The notes under the pieces: generated by a model
What the model was told of the DNA's origin: nothing
Seen by the model: only the letters and a program-made list of their open reading frames with translations
The model's database searches: none
Program-made: the position numbers and the translations under genes
Shown here: positions 24,964 through 34,015 of the stretch, in pieces
Position numbering within the stretch: the first letter of the stretch is position 1
Layout of the letters: every line of letters begins with the position of its first letter
Assembly: GCA_963204915.1 (NCBI GenBank)
Contig: CAUJHS010000113.1
Span: forward strand, 186,001 to 250,000
Direction of reading: 5' to 3'
Length of the DNA stretch: 64,000 bases
Origin: Planctomycetota bacterium
GTDB taxonomy: Bacteria > Planctomycetota > Planctomycetia > Pirellulales > Pirellulaceae

Positions 24964-27474
24964 CTACTCGTAACGCAAGGCTTCAATAGGATCCACCTGC
25001 ACGGCGCGTCGGGCTGGCATCCAAGCGGCGAACAGCACTAAGAGCATCGCGACGCTGAATGCCGCCAGCGACAACAACGGTCGGAATCCGTAAGTTACCG
25101 GATGGCCAATCGCTTCAGCCAGCGATTGATTAATGACCCAGGCCAAACCCAAGCCAGCCAACACCCCAGGGGCGAGTCCCACGGCGCCTAGTATGATGGC
25201 TTGGGCAAAAATGGTTCGGCGTGCTTGCCGCCGTGTCATGGCGACGACGCGCAACATCGCTAACTCGCGGGTCTGTTCCCACACGTTCATACTGAGCGTG
25301 TTTGTCGCCCCCATGGCCGCCACGAGCAAGCCAAGGACCAAGACCGCCCACAAACCGCCGATTACGCCGGATTGCATACGGTCGATCATGCCCGTAACTT
25401 CGGCGTAAGATTGCAGCATGAGACCATGTTCATCGGCGATTCGCTGTAACGCCGATTGGACCGACGCGCGACTTTCAGGTTTGGCGCGAACGACAAATAC
25501 GTCGGCGCCGCGAATATCAAGCGTCCGGCGCGCCACGCCACGTTCCATGTGAATGGTTAATCCTCCCGCCATGTAATCGTTTTCGATGGCGGCGATGGGA
25601 AATTGTCGTGGACCTTGACGCGTTTGAATTTCGATGGTGTCGCCAGGGCCCAACCCCGACCGCTCGGCCAACACGGAGCCTATCGTGACTTCACCTTCAT
25701 GGAACTTACGTCGCATTAAGGGCGGAGCGACGATGTGAGGATCAACCCCAATGGTGTCATCGGTCTCGTATTCGCGGGCGATAATCATCACCGACTGTCC
25801 GGCGGCTTCGCCCCGCACGAATCGTACTGCGTACATCGTCTCGATGCCGGGAATGGCGCGGGTTTGTGTCTCGGTTTCATCCGGCAATTCCACAAGTTCC
25901 CAACTGGCCAAGTCGGGCGTCATGGCCCTTAAGAAGAAATCGCCGGTCATGGCGCGTCGGTACCAATCTTGTATGTCTTGAATATTATCGAGCACCGTAT
26001 TGGCCAATCCCACGCCCGTACTCGAAACGACAAACAACACGCCAATCGTTAATACAGTCCGTATCTGACGCGACAATAACTGACGCCGAGCAAGTTTCAG
26101 CTCGGGTCCAACCCAGGGTTGGAGCAGGAACGCGACGATGCGTGAGCCGGGTCGTAACGCCAATCCAAATAAGGGCACCAACGAAACAAGCAACAAGACA
26201 GCGCCTTGCGGAGCATGATATTGCGGTAGTAAACCTGCTAGATGCAAAATCAGCAGGGCGGCGCAAATGGGAAAACTAATTGCGCCAATCAGTACGAGAA
26301 GTAGAGGCACTCCCTCTCGGTCGGCATGTGAAACTTCATGCATTCCCTCCAACGGCGTGATTTGCGCGGCTCTTTCGGCGGGCAACACGGCGCCAAGGAG
26401 TGAAACCCCCAAACCGAACAGGATCGCAGAGCCGATTGCCAATGTGGACAATTCAGGTGGTGGAAGCTGTGTACCGAAAAGTTGCCCCATGCCCTTGGAA
26501 AGTAGAATGGCGCCGCCCCAACCGACCACCACGCCCACGCCAGTGGCGACCGCGGCCAAGGTGGCCGCTTCTCGCAATACGAGAAATCGGATTTGTCTGC
26601 GGGTGGCGCCAATTGCTCGCATTAGCGCAAGTTGACGGCGTCGCTGCGCGACGTTCATAAAAAACGCGTTGGCGACAATAAACACCGCCGCCAGCAGGAC
26701 GAAGTAGGCGGACATTTGCATCGCCTTCTGAAAGAACATCATGGTCTCTTCGCCCATCTGTGAAAGCGCCGAAGGCGCATGAATGTTTAACCCAGGCGAA
26801 AGTTGCTCAGACGCCTTGACCTGTACGACTGCGGGATCAACCTGATCTTCCAGGATTAGCTGCACGCGATTAATTTGTCCGCGCGCCGAAAACTGGCGTT
26901 GTACACTCGACAGGGGCATATACGCGACGCCGCCGCGCGTGATGGCGGCCCCGGTTCTCGGTTGCACCAGGCCAACCACCTTGGCGAGCATCCGGCCGCG
27001 TCGTGTGAGAAAGCGAACGGTGTCATTCACACGCAGTCCGGCGCTCCGGGCGAACGCGGCATCAAGCAATACGTCGTTCGCATTGGCGAACATGGCGCCT
27101 TCCGATATCGCGTACTCGCGCTCAAGCAATCCGCCCGACGAGTTAACACCGGAAAGCAAGACCGTCGCTCGGCGGTCGCCAAAGTACATTACCGTCAATC
27201 GCTGAAAGACGGGACTCGCCATCGCAACGCCGGGAACGGTGCTTAACCTAGCCGCCTCCTCTTCGGGAAACATTCCGCCGTCGGCTGCGTCAACTTCGAG
27301 CGCCGCACTACCGGATACCGTTGATTGCATCGCGCCAAATGACTGCCGGACCGCAGCCACAGCCAACTGAACCGCCAAGATCGCGGCGACACCCACAACA
27401 ATACTCGACGCCGTAAGAACCGCCCGCATGCGATGGGAGACGATTTCTCGCAACGACAACTTCCAAGGAATCAT
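24964..27474 (-). CDS. ABC transporter permease, FtsX/MacB type
   Basis: Permease of 836 residues with two FtsX domains. The N-terminal TM helix (AVLTASSIVVGVAAILAVQLAVAAV) and a periplasmic MacB-PCD-like domain (~60-260) are followed by three helices (~265-380), a central region of further hydrophobic segments (~405-500), a second periplasmic domain (~510-680) and the C-terminal three helices (~700-836), which end in RRAVQVDPIEALRYE. This matches the LolC/MacB-like exporters. No ATPase gene lies next to it, so the partner must be elsewhere. ATG 27474. Confidence 0.85.
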   Translation of the reverse strand: MIPWKLSLREIVSHRMRAVLTASSIVVGVAAILAVQLAVAAVRQSFGAMQSTVSGSAALEVDAADGGMFPEEEAARLSTVPGVAMASPVFQRLTVMYFGDRRATVLLSGVNSSGGLLEREYAISEGAMFANANDVLLDAAFARSAGLRVNDTVRFLTRRGRMLAKVVGLVQPRTGAAITRGGVAYMPLSSVQRQFSARGQINRVQLILEDQVDPAVVQVKASEQLSPGLNIHAPSALSQMGEETMMFFQKAMQMSAYFVLLAAVFIVANAFFMNVAQRRRQLALMRAIGATRRQIRFLVLREAATLAAVATGVGVVVGWGGAILLSKGMGQLFGTQLPPPELSTLAIGSAILFGLGVSLLGAVLPAERAAQITPLEGMHEVSHADREGVPLLLVLIGAISFPICAALLILHLAGLLPQYHAPQGAVLLLVSLVPLFGLALRPGSRIVAFLLQPWVGPELKLARRQLLSRQIRTVLTIGVLFVVSSTGVGLANTVLDNIQDIQDWYRRAMTGDFFLRAMTPDLASWELVELPDETETQTRAIPGIETMYAVRFVRGEAAGQSVMIIAREYETDDTIGVDPHIVAPPLMRRKFHEGEVTIGSVLAERSGLGPGDTIEIQTRQGPRQFPIAAIENDYMAGGLTIHMERGVARRTLDIRGADVFVVRAKPESRASVQSALQRIADEHGLMLQSYAEVTGMIDRMQSGVIGGLWAVLVLGLLVAAMGATNTLSMNVWEQTRELAMLRVVAMTRRQARRTIFAQAIILGAVGLAPGVLAGLGLAWVINQSLAEAIGHPVTYGFRPLLSLAAFSVAMLLVLFAAWMPARRAVQVDPIEALRYE

Positions 27475-27600
27475 GCAGTGGACGCCATGCTAGAGTGACT
27501 AACGTACAATGAGATTCGGAGGGTTGATACCGTACGTCAAACGTCGTGGCGCACGAGGAGATTCAAAGCGGCGACTCGATTGATGCTTCACAGCTTCAAC

Positions 27601-28113
27601 CTATTCGCCCAATCCGTTCGTTTCAAACGGTTCAGCGCGGGCGCGCACGTTGGCGGCCCGTTCGCGTAACACCTGGACCGCAATTCGCGTATCTTGTACT
27701 AACAGGAACGAGCCATGAACAAGCGTCCCAACGGCGAATAGTCCCGCGCCCACGCCAATCGTCTCCATCACCGTAATAAACGTTCCCAAGCGAAACGGGA
27801 CGAGAATCGCACCCAAGAGCGAAACTAACGCCGCCGAGGCGAACCCACCCATGGCAAAGTAAAAATCTCGTAACGCCGCGAGCAACAAGAGGGCGCGGTC
27901 TTCCGTGAAAGATAGTTCGCGTAGTCGCCGACTGGCCTCGCGCGATGCGAGATTCGTCGACTCCTCTAATTGCTTCGAAAGCTCCCTCGCTCGGTCAACC
28001 GCTCGCGCTAGCCGGTTACTCGTGCTCATTGTCAATACCGACGAAGCATTCGTCAGCACGGCGGGAGCAACAATCAGCGACAACACGGCGAAAGGATTCG
28101 GATCGGAGTTCAT
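27601..28113 (-). CDS. DUF2721 family membrane protein
   Basis: Protein of 170 residues with an N-terminal hydrophobic segment containing LTNASSVLTMSTSNRLARAVDRARELSKQLE and two later TM segments (FASAALVSLLGAILVPF; VMETIGVGAGLFAVGTLVHG). This order and the STSNRLARAVDR motif match DUF2721, whose function is unknown. The central helix between the segments is strongly charged and could be a coiled coil. It lies upstream of the FtsX-type gene on the same strand, but 126 bp apart. Confidence 0.8.
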   Translation of the reverse strand: MNSDPNPFAVLSLIVAPAVLTNASSVLTMSTSNRLARAVDRARELSKQLEESTNLASREASRRLRELSFTEDRALLLLAALRDFYFAMGGFASAALVSLLGAILVPFRLGTFITVMETIGVGAGLFAVGTLVHGSFLLVQDTRIAVQVLRERAANVRARAEPFETNGLGE

Positions 28114-28287
28114 ACAGCGTTTCGCGAAGCGAGCCGATAACGACCAGGGACTCCGATCTTACTCGGCTGGCAAAGTCTTCGCTATTGCCGTTCAGGATCG
28201 AATGCGGCGCGCCGCGTTCTCTTCAGGGCGCATAGGCAGGCAATTGAATGCCGCACCCTCGCCCTATGAGGGAAATTTGAATTGCGG

Positions 28288-29553
28288 TTACTCGAAAGCT
28301 GAGAGTTTTTCGTCGTCGAGCCCCCACGCGCTTCCGGTCTGCATCGCCTGTCCACGTTGGCGGAGCGTCCGAGCCTGTTCCACGCGTCCGCGCTTCAACA
28401 ACTCGGTCGTATGAAATTGGATCAATTGATCTTGCTCGGCTTGTATTTGCTCAGCGCGGTCGGGCAAATTCGCGTGGGCCTGGCTCAGAACGTCGAGGGC
28501 GGCTTCCACTCGACCATGGGACAACAATGCATCGGCCCATTGGATATAGACAAGACCGCGACCTTCGGCAAACAACGCGACGTTCGGTCGGCGACGGAAT
28601 CCACGTTCCATCACTTGTACGGCTTGCGGGAATGCGCCTGCCGCACAGTGCGCCGCCGTCAAGCGTTGGTGGACGTGCAAGTCGTTATCAAGAAGCGCCG
28701 CATGTTTAGGATCGATCTGCAGTCCAGCTTCGACGACCCTAACTGCTTGTTCGAGTTGATCGTCGTCGGCTAATGCAAGCGACCAATTGTTGAGTGCGGC
28801 CAGCAAGTTTTCTCGTGCCGCGTCGTCGCCCGGGTCAAGCTGAACGCTTGCAAAAAACGCCGCAACCGACGCGCAAAACTGCTTTTGTTCGAGTAACCGA
28901 ACGCCCCGATTGTAAAAGGACTTGGCTACGAGGTTTGCAGCCGAAAGTCCTCGACCCACCGGGGCTTCGGGCGTTTCTGTACCAAACCGCGAGTGCGAGC
29001 CGATTGACGTTGCATCATTCCAATCAGGACACGTGGTTTGGACATTCGTCCATTCGCCACGATGAAACACGCGACAATAAACATGCGATCGGTCGGCCAG
29101 CGGCACGACGGTGAGGCCATGGTTTGCGGCAAGTTCACAAAAGAACACCGTGGCCGTTAGGCAATTGTAATCGCCGGTAGCCATCGTGCGGTTCAGTTCG
29201 CTACAGGCGACGTTATACTGCCCAGTTAAAAACAGGGAGTACAGTTGGCGATAGACCGCTTGCGGCGAAGCGTCCTGGCCAGCGGCAATCGGTTTTTGCA
29301 ATTGGTCAGATTGGAGGCGTTGTTGAAAGCACTTCAGGGCAGAAGCGCGTTGAAATCGATCTTGGACGCCCTCGGCAATCAGCACGGCCTCGTATAACGT
29401 GAACGCGTCGAGCGAACCATCCGCTGCATCCTCAAGTAGCTGAGTTTCGGCTTCGTCGCGTTCCGTTAAGAACGTTAAGGGCAATTCCAAAGAGCTCGCG
29501 GGAGCACACAGCATCCAAGCCGAGAGATAAACTGCACACGAGAAGCTGGCCAT
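28288..29553 (-). CDS. Secreted TPR protein with transglutaminase-like N-terminal domain
   Basis: Protein of about 421 residues. A signal peptide (MASFSCAVYLSAWMLCAPASS) is followed by a domain with the pattern GDYNCLTATVFFCELAANHGLTV ... DRSHVYCRVFHRGEW, which resembles the SirB1/transglutaminase-like fold with candidate catalytic Cys and His. TPR-like repeats occupy the C-terminal half (NRGVRLLEQKQFCASVAAFFASVQLDPGD and further units with WADALLSHGRVEAALDVLSQA). The start is the ATG at 29553, because AAGGAG lies 10 nt upstream; the in-frame ATG at 29643 lacks this. Function unknown. Confidence 0.7.
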   Translation of the reverse strand: MASFSCAVYLSAWMLCAPASSLELPLTFLTERDEAETQLLEDAADGSLDAFTLYEAVLIAEGVQDRFQRASALKCFQQRLQSDQLQKPIAAGQDASPQAVYRQLYSLFLTGQYNVACSELNRTMATGDYNCLTATVFFCELAANHGLTVVPLADRSHVYCRVFHRGEWTNVQTTCPDWNDATSIGSHSRFGTETPEAPVGRGLSAANLVAKSFYNRGVRLLEQKQFCASVAAFFASVQLDPGDDAARENLLAALNNWSLALADDDQLEQAVRVVEAGLQIDPKHAALLDNDLHVHQRLTAAHCAAGAFPQAVQVMERGFRRRPNVALFAEGRGLVYIQWADALLSHGRVEAALDVLSQAHANLPDRAEQIQAEQDQLIQFHTTELLKRGRVEQARTLRQRGQAMQTGSAWGLDDEKLSAFE

Positions 29554-29773
29554 GGCGAATAAACTCCTTGGCGCGAAAGCAAGCAATTCACCGGAAGTGA
29601 TGAATCCGGTCCATCCGGCGCCCGGTAGAGATATACGTTGCAATAATGCAACAGGTCGCCAACGCCAAGGATTTTTGCGGCTTTTGGTGCAGTCATGTCG
29701 CCGCTTTTGCCCAGTTATCGCAGAACACCGGCTGAGGCCAAATAATTAAAGATCCCGTCTTCCATAAAAACGG

Positions 29774-30592
29774 CTAAAGAGCGCGAAGTAAGACTTCGCC
29801 GCGTCCCCCCTCAATTAGGTCACCATTGTACAAGTCGAATTGGGCGCCCCATAAGCTGTCCCGCGCCGGAAAGCCGTGCTGACGGAGTTGACCTAACATC
29901 AAGGGCACAACCGTCGGTCTTAACCGGCATGCATAGCGAAAGCTAGGAAGCATCGGAGGGGGGTTAGGCCCGAAAAATCCCAAACTGCCCCGCCGCATTC
30001 CTGCGCCGTGACGAATCCCTGCTTCTCCAAAGACCAAGATTACGCCAGCCGCCATATTAAATCCAACAAGATCTCCGGCGTTGCCGCCGACGGCGATGAG
30101 CCCCCTTCGCATGGTATGCCCCAGTTCGTCGCCGACATTACCGTGGATGAGAATCGCGCCCCCTTTCATTCCTAACCGGCTGCCCCGATACGCTGCGCCG
30201 ACTTGGTTTCTTGCGTCGCCATGGATGTGAATTACCCCTTGTTTCATCTCACCGCCCACCCAGTCGCCGACATTGCCGGAAACGTGAATTTCTCCGCCGG
30301 CCATTTCACTTCCCAGATGTCGTCCGGCGTTGCCTTCAATGCGGATCAAACCCCGGCGCATCTTCGCGCCAATCCAATGCACACCGGAAAGGTCACCCTC
30401 CCATTCGATCCGCTCATCCGACGGATCACCGGAAACATGGAAAAATTCGGCTAATGCCAGTTTCTCGTTACCATGAAAAATCTCAAGACGCTCGACCTCA
30501 GCAAGAGATTTCTCGCGAACAACCTCTGGCGTCACGCCTTCGACTTCAATTGGAATTGTCGTCGCGCCATGGTAGCGAAGGTGAAGTGGCAT
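29774..30592 (-). CDS. fhcC: Formylmethanofuran dehydrogenase subunit C homologue (FhcC/FmdC)
   Basis: Protein of 272 residues, mostly a beta-helix of Gly-rich units of the GXGXG type: KMRRGLIRIEGNAGRHLGSEMAGGEIHVSGNVGDWVG, KQGVIHIHGDARNQVGAAYRGS, TMRRGLIAVGGNAGDLVG. The closing GMRRGSLGFFG is typical of subunit C of formylmethanofuran dehydrogenase and of the Fhc complex. Planctomycetes and methylotrophs use Fhc in tetrahydromethanopterin-linked C1 oxidation. The other subunits (A, B, D) are not in the window, so this copy is orphaned here. The same fold occurs in glutamate synthase, but the GMRRG pattern favours FhcC. Confidence 0.82.
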   Translation of the reverse strand: MPLHLRYHGATTIPIEVEGVTPEVVREKSLAEVERLEIFHGNEKLALAEFFHVSGDPSDERIEWEGDLSGVHWIGAKMRRGLIRIEGNAGRHLGSEMAGGEIHVSGNVGDWVGGEMKQGVIHIHGDARNQVGAAYRGSRLGMKGGAILIHGNVGDELGHTMRRGLIAVGGNAGDLVGFNMAAGVILVFGEAGIRHGAGMRRGSLGFFGPNPPPMLPSFRYACRLRPTVVPLMLGQLRQHGFPARDSLWGAQFDLYNGDLIEGGRGEVLLRAL

Positions 30593-30801
30593 AGCGCGGA
30601 GAATCGAAAGTCAGGTGAAGCGTTTCGAGCCCGACTGTCTCGAGGGGCGTGGATCACGAACGCGCGGGTTGAAACGTTGCTCTGGTTGTCATATCAACCA
30701 CGGGAAGTAGTATAACGTCATCGTGTAGGACTGACGATGTGGCGACGGACGTCACATAGCACGATTGATGGTCCGTTGTTCAACCTCAAGGTGATTCACT
30801 G

Positions 30802-31848
30802 GTGCTCACTGCCTCGGCAAATTCGCCTTCCGCTTTAGGATACCACTGGCCAGCGGAATGGGCGCCCCATACAGCGACTTGGGTGTCTTGGCCCCACAAT
30901 CCCAAAACCTGGCCTGGCCGGTTCGAACCGGTCCCCAGACAATTTGCGCAACTCGTACTGGCCATTGCCGAAGTCGAGCCCGTTCATGTTTTGGCCGGCG
31001 ATGCAGCGAGATCAACTGCCGAAAAGTTGGTAGGGAATCACGGGAATGTGTTTCTGCACGATATCGCTACGAATGACGCATGGGCGCGTGATCACGGCCC
31101 CACGTTTCTTTCATCATCGCTCGAACTTCCACCCGCGCTGGTCGATTGGGAGTACAACGCTTGGGGAGGGAAGTATCCGCCGTTTGATCGCGATAACAAC
31201 GTACCGCGACAACTGGCCGAACTCACCCAACGGCGTCGCTTCAGTCCTGGAATCGTACTCGAAGGCGGCGCTATCGAGGGGGATGGTCGCGGAACCGTTC
31301 TCACCACAGCGACTTGCCTATTGAATTCAAATCGAAATCACAACATGACACGCGAACGAATGGAGCAATACCTAGCCGATTTTTTAGGGGCGCAAAAGGT
31401 GTTGTGGTTGCCGCGCGGCGAACTTGCAGGGGATGATACTGACGGCCACATCGATCAATTGGCTCGGTTTGTCGCACCGGGCGTTGTTGTGGCCGCAACC
31501 ACCGATGATCGCGCGGACGAGAATTACGAGCCGTTAAGAGAAAACTTCGCCGCACTTCAGAATATGACCGACGTCACGGAAAGGCGTCTTGAGGTAGTTG
31601 GGCTGCCTTTGCCTTCCGCCAAATATGTCGATGATCAACGGCTTCCCGCGTGCTATTGCAACTTTTACATTGCCAATGGATTAGTCCTTGTTCCACAGTT
31701 TGACGACCCAGCCGACGACCGCGCGGTGGGAATCTTACGCGAGTTTATGCCAAATCATGAGGTGCGCGGGTTGCCCTCACTCGACCTGGTCTGGGGTCTT
31801 GGCTCATTTCACTGCCTCACCCAGCAGGAGCCTCGAACAAAAATTTAG
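30802..31848 (+). CDS. Agmatine deiminase family protein
   Basis: Protein of 348 residues, matching the agmatine deiminase/peptidylarginine deiminase fold. The N-terminus has WPAEWAPHTATWVSWPHN. The active-site set is visible: NDAWARDHGPTF, the DTDGHIDQLARF catalytic His/Asp, and the terminal Cys in GSFHCLTQQEP. The usual EGGSIHVDG box reads EGGAIEGDG here. Agmatine deiminase makes N-carbamoylputrescine from agmatine in polyamine synthesis; other substrates are possible. GTG 30802 with AAGGTGA upstream. Confidence 0.85.
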   Translation: MLTASANSPSALGYHWPAEWAPHTATWVSWPHNPKTWPGRFEPVPRQFAQLVLAIAEVEPVHVLAGDAARSTAEKLVGNHGNVFLHDIATNDAWARDHGPTFLSSSLELPPALVDWEYNAWGGKYPPFDRDNNVPRQLAELTQRRRFSPGIVLEGGAIEGDGRGTVLTTATCLLNSNRNHNMTRERMEQYLADFLGAQKVLWLPRGELAGDDTDGHIDQLARFVAPGVVVAATTDDRADENYEPLRENFAALQNMTDVTERRLEVVGLPLPSAKYVDDQRLPACYCNFYIANGLVLVPQFDDPADDRAVGILREFMPNHEVRGLPSLDLVWGLGSFHCLTQQEPRTKI

Positions 31849-32000
31849 CAACTGGCGAAATACTTCGCTCTCGCCGCGCCATTATACTAGCGAGGCCCAG
31901 TTTAACCGAAGCGCGTTGCGTGTGATCTTGGCCCCTAGCGACGCGACTCACTCAGGGTACATGGCGAATTGAGAAAAGTTATCAACCTTGGAACAACGCA

Positions 32001-33536
32001 ATGACGCGAATCGCTTACGGAATGACCGGCGTCCTGGGGTTATGCTTGTTTGTGGGCACAGTCGCCTCGCTCGCGCCGTGGCGTAGCGCCGCGTTGGCTG
32101 AGGACGCGTCCGTGCGACGGTGGACCGACACAAGCGGCAAATTTCAAATTCAAGCAGCGCTGGTGGACGTCAAAGATGGAAAGGCGGTGCTCAAACGGGA
32201 AGGTGGCGATGAAGTCTCGGTACAACTATCGAGGCTGAGCCGCAGCGACCAGCAATACGTGCGTGAGGAAATGTCGCGGCGTCGCGCGAGTCGCGCAAGC
32301 GACGAAATCTCCACGGCCAAACAAGATCGCGGGTCTTCTTCGTCCAGCACCGACTGGCCGCAGTGGCGTGGTCCGAATCGCGACGGTATTTCTTTATCGA
32401 CCGGTTTGATCGATCAATGGCCCGCGGAGGGTCCGCCTCTTGCTTGGCAAGTGCGTGGGCTTGGCAGCGGCTTTGCAAGTGTCGCAATTTCGCACGGCAA
32501 GATCTACACCCAGGGCAAACGAGCAACCACGCAGTTAATCTGCCTCAACGAATCGGATGGCGCCGAATTGTGGCGTGCCGAACTTGGCGGCGGCAACGAC
32601 CCCACGGGAACTCCAACCGTCGCAGGAGATGTTGTCGTTGCTGAAGACAATGACGGCAATTTGCTGTGTGCGAACGCACAAACGGGTGAAAAGCTTTGGA
32701 GCAAAAACTTTGGGCAAGACTTTGGCGCGCAACGGCCGACCTGGGGCTTTAGTGAATCTCCGCTGGTGGACGGGGATCGCGTGATCTGCACTCCCGGCTC
32801 AGACAATGCAGTGATGGCGGCGCTCGACATTCGCACCGGAAACGTCATTTGGAGTTGCGCTCTTCCACGCGAAGCGCGAGGCCAAGGACATGGCGGCGCC
32901 GGTTATTCTTCGCCGGTCATCAGCCATGGCGGCGGTGTCAAACAGTACGTACAACTCATGGGAAATGGCGTGATCGGCGTTCGTGCCGAAGACGGCAAGT
33001 TTCTTTGGGGATATAGCCGGATTGCGAATGGAACGGCGAACATTCCCACACCGATTGTTTCGGGAGATTTCGTGTTTTGCGCTTCGGGCTACGATGCGGG
33101 CTCGGCGTTATTACGCCTCGTTCGACGAGGGAGCGATGTCGCGGCGCAGGAAGTTTACTTTCTCGAGGGTCGCACATTTCAAAACCATCATGGCGGCATG
33201 GTGCTTAAAGATGGCTACGTATATAGCGGCCATAAACACAATCAAGGTTTTCCGATTTGCCTGGAAATGAAAACCGGAAAAATCATGTGGGGGGGAGAGA
33301 TGCGCGGCCCAGGAACAGGGTCGGCGGCAATAACGTATGCCGACGGCAACTTGATCTACCGTTACCAAGACGGCAAGGTTGCCCTGATTGAAGCGACCCC
33401 GCGGGAATACCGACTCAAAAGCCAGTTTACGCCCGTACATAAAGATCGGGAAAGCTGGGCGCATCCGGTTGTTGTCGGCGGCAGACTTTACCTGCGCGAA
33501 CAAGACGTTCTCATGTGTTACGACTTGCGCAAGTGA
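32001..33536 (+). CDS. PQQ-like beta-propeller protein with SHD1 domain
   Basis: Exported protein of 511 residues. After the signal peptide, residues ~35-90 (WTDTSGKFQIQAALVDVKDGKAVLKREGGDEVSVQLSRLSRSDQQYV) match the SLA1 homology domain 1 found in eukaryotes and planctomycetes. A Ser-rich spacer leads to a WPQWRGPNRDGIS segment and eight-bladed PQQ-like propeller repeats (LICLNESDGAELWRAELGG; LLCANAQTGEKLWSKNFG). Such propellers are common in Planctomycetes but lack an obvious cofactor site. ATG 32001. Extracytoplasmic location inferred from the signal. Confidence 0.8.
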   Translation: MTRIAYGMTGVLGLCLFVGTVASLAPWRSAALAEDASVRRWTDTSGKFQIQAALVDVKDGKAVLKREGGDEVSVQLSRLSRSDQQYVREEMSRRRASRASDEISTAKQDRGSSSSSTDWPQWRGPNRDGISLSTGLIDQWPAEGPPLAWQVRGLGSGFASVAISHGKIYTQGKRATTQLICLNESDGAELWRAELGGGNDPTGTPTVAGDVVVAEDNDGNLLCANAQTGEKLWSKNFGQDFGAQRPTWGFSESPLVDGDRVICTPGSDNAVMAALDIRTGNVIWSCALPREARGQGHGGAGYSSPVISHGGGVKQYVQLMGNGVIGVRAEDGKFLWGYSRIANGTANIPTPIVSGDFVFCASGYDAGSALLRLVRRGSDVAAQEVYFLEGRTFQNHHGGMVLKDGYVYSGHKHNQGFPICLEMKTGKIMWGGEMRGPGTGSAAITYADGNLIYRYQDGKVALIEATPREYRLKSQFTPVHKDRESWAHPVVVGGRLYLREQDVLMCYDLRK

Positions 33537-34015
33537 GTGTTACCAACAACACGCCCGCAATCGCCACATTCACGAACCTGCCTAGGATATGCATTTGTTG
33601 GCGGCCTCGACCTGTTGTCCCTCGGTAATCATGGCTTCGGTCGTCGCAAATTGCCCAGCTTTTGCTGAGGCAAAATTCGGTTTAGTTTCACTCGTCCCTT
33701 TCTTTAATGGTCGATGAGGGTTTTCCGCCCGAACCTGCGGGTCGAAGACTTGACCGGCGCGATTCGGCCTTTATGATTACTCCGCCGGGAAGCAGGCCCG
33801 GCGCCGAGTTCTCCACGATGGAGCGATCGGGGCGGACTTCTCCTCTCCGTGGGGCGGCCAAGGAAGGCGTACACCAACCGTGTTTCGGCATGTTGCCTTC
33901 TTTTGGGGTTGCCTCTGTTCTGCGAGTTCCTCGCTCGCACGATGGGACAGCCTGCGCGCGTTGTGTGACAAGAAGCACAACACCGCGCTTGGACCCGTTT
34001 GTAAGGAGATGAGCC
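33537..34015. other. 478-bp interval with structured sequence
   Basis: No recognisable gene. From about 33780 the plus strand contains several short inverted repeats (for example CCGGG-AAGCAGG-CCCGG near 33785-33801), but no known riboswitch or RNA family fits. GTAAGGAG at the end is the ribosome-binding site of the next gene. A long open frame (about 100 codons) here has no family look and I leave it unannotated. Confidence 0.3.

Noticed and set aside
33707..34012. 101-codon open frame on the plus strand
   Set aside because: No family likeness, Arg/Pro/Ser-rich composition as in shadow frames, and no ribosome-binding site; overlaps antisense frames of similar length.
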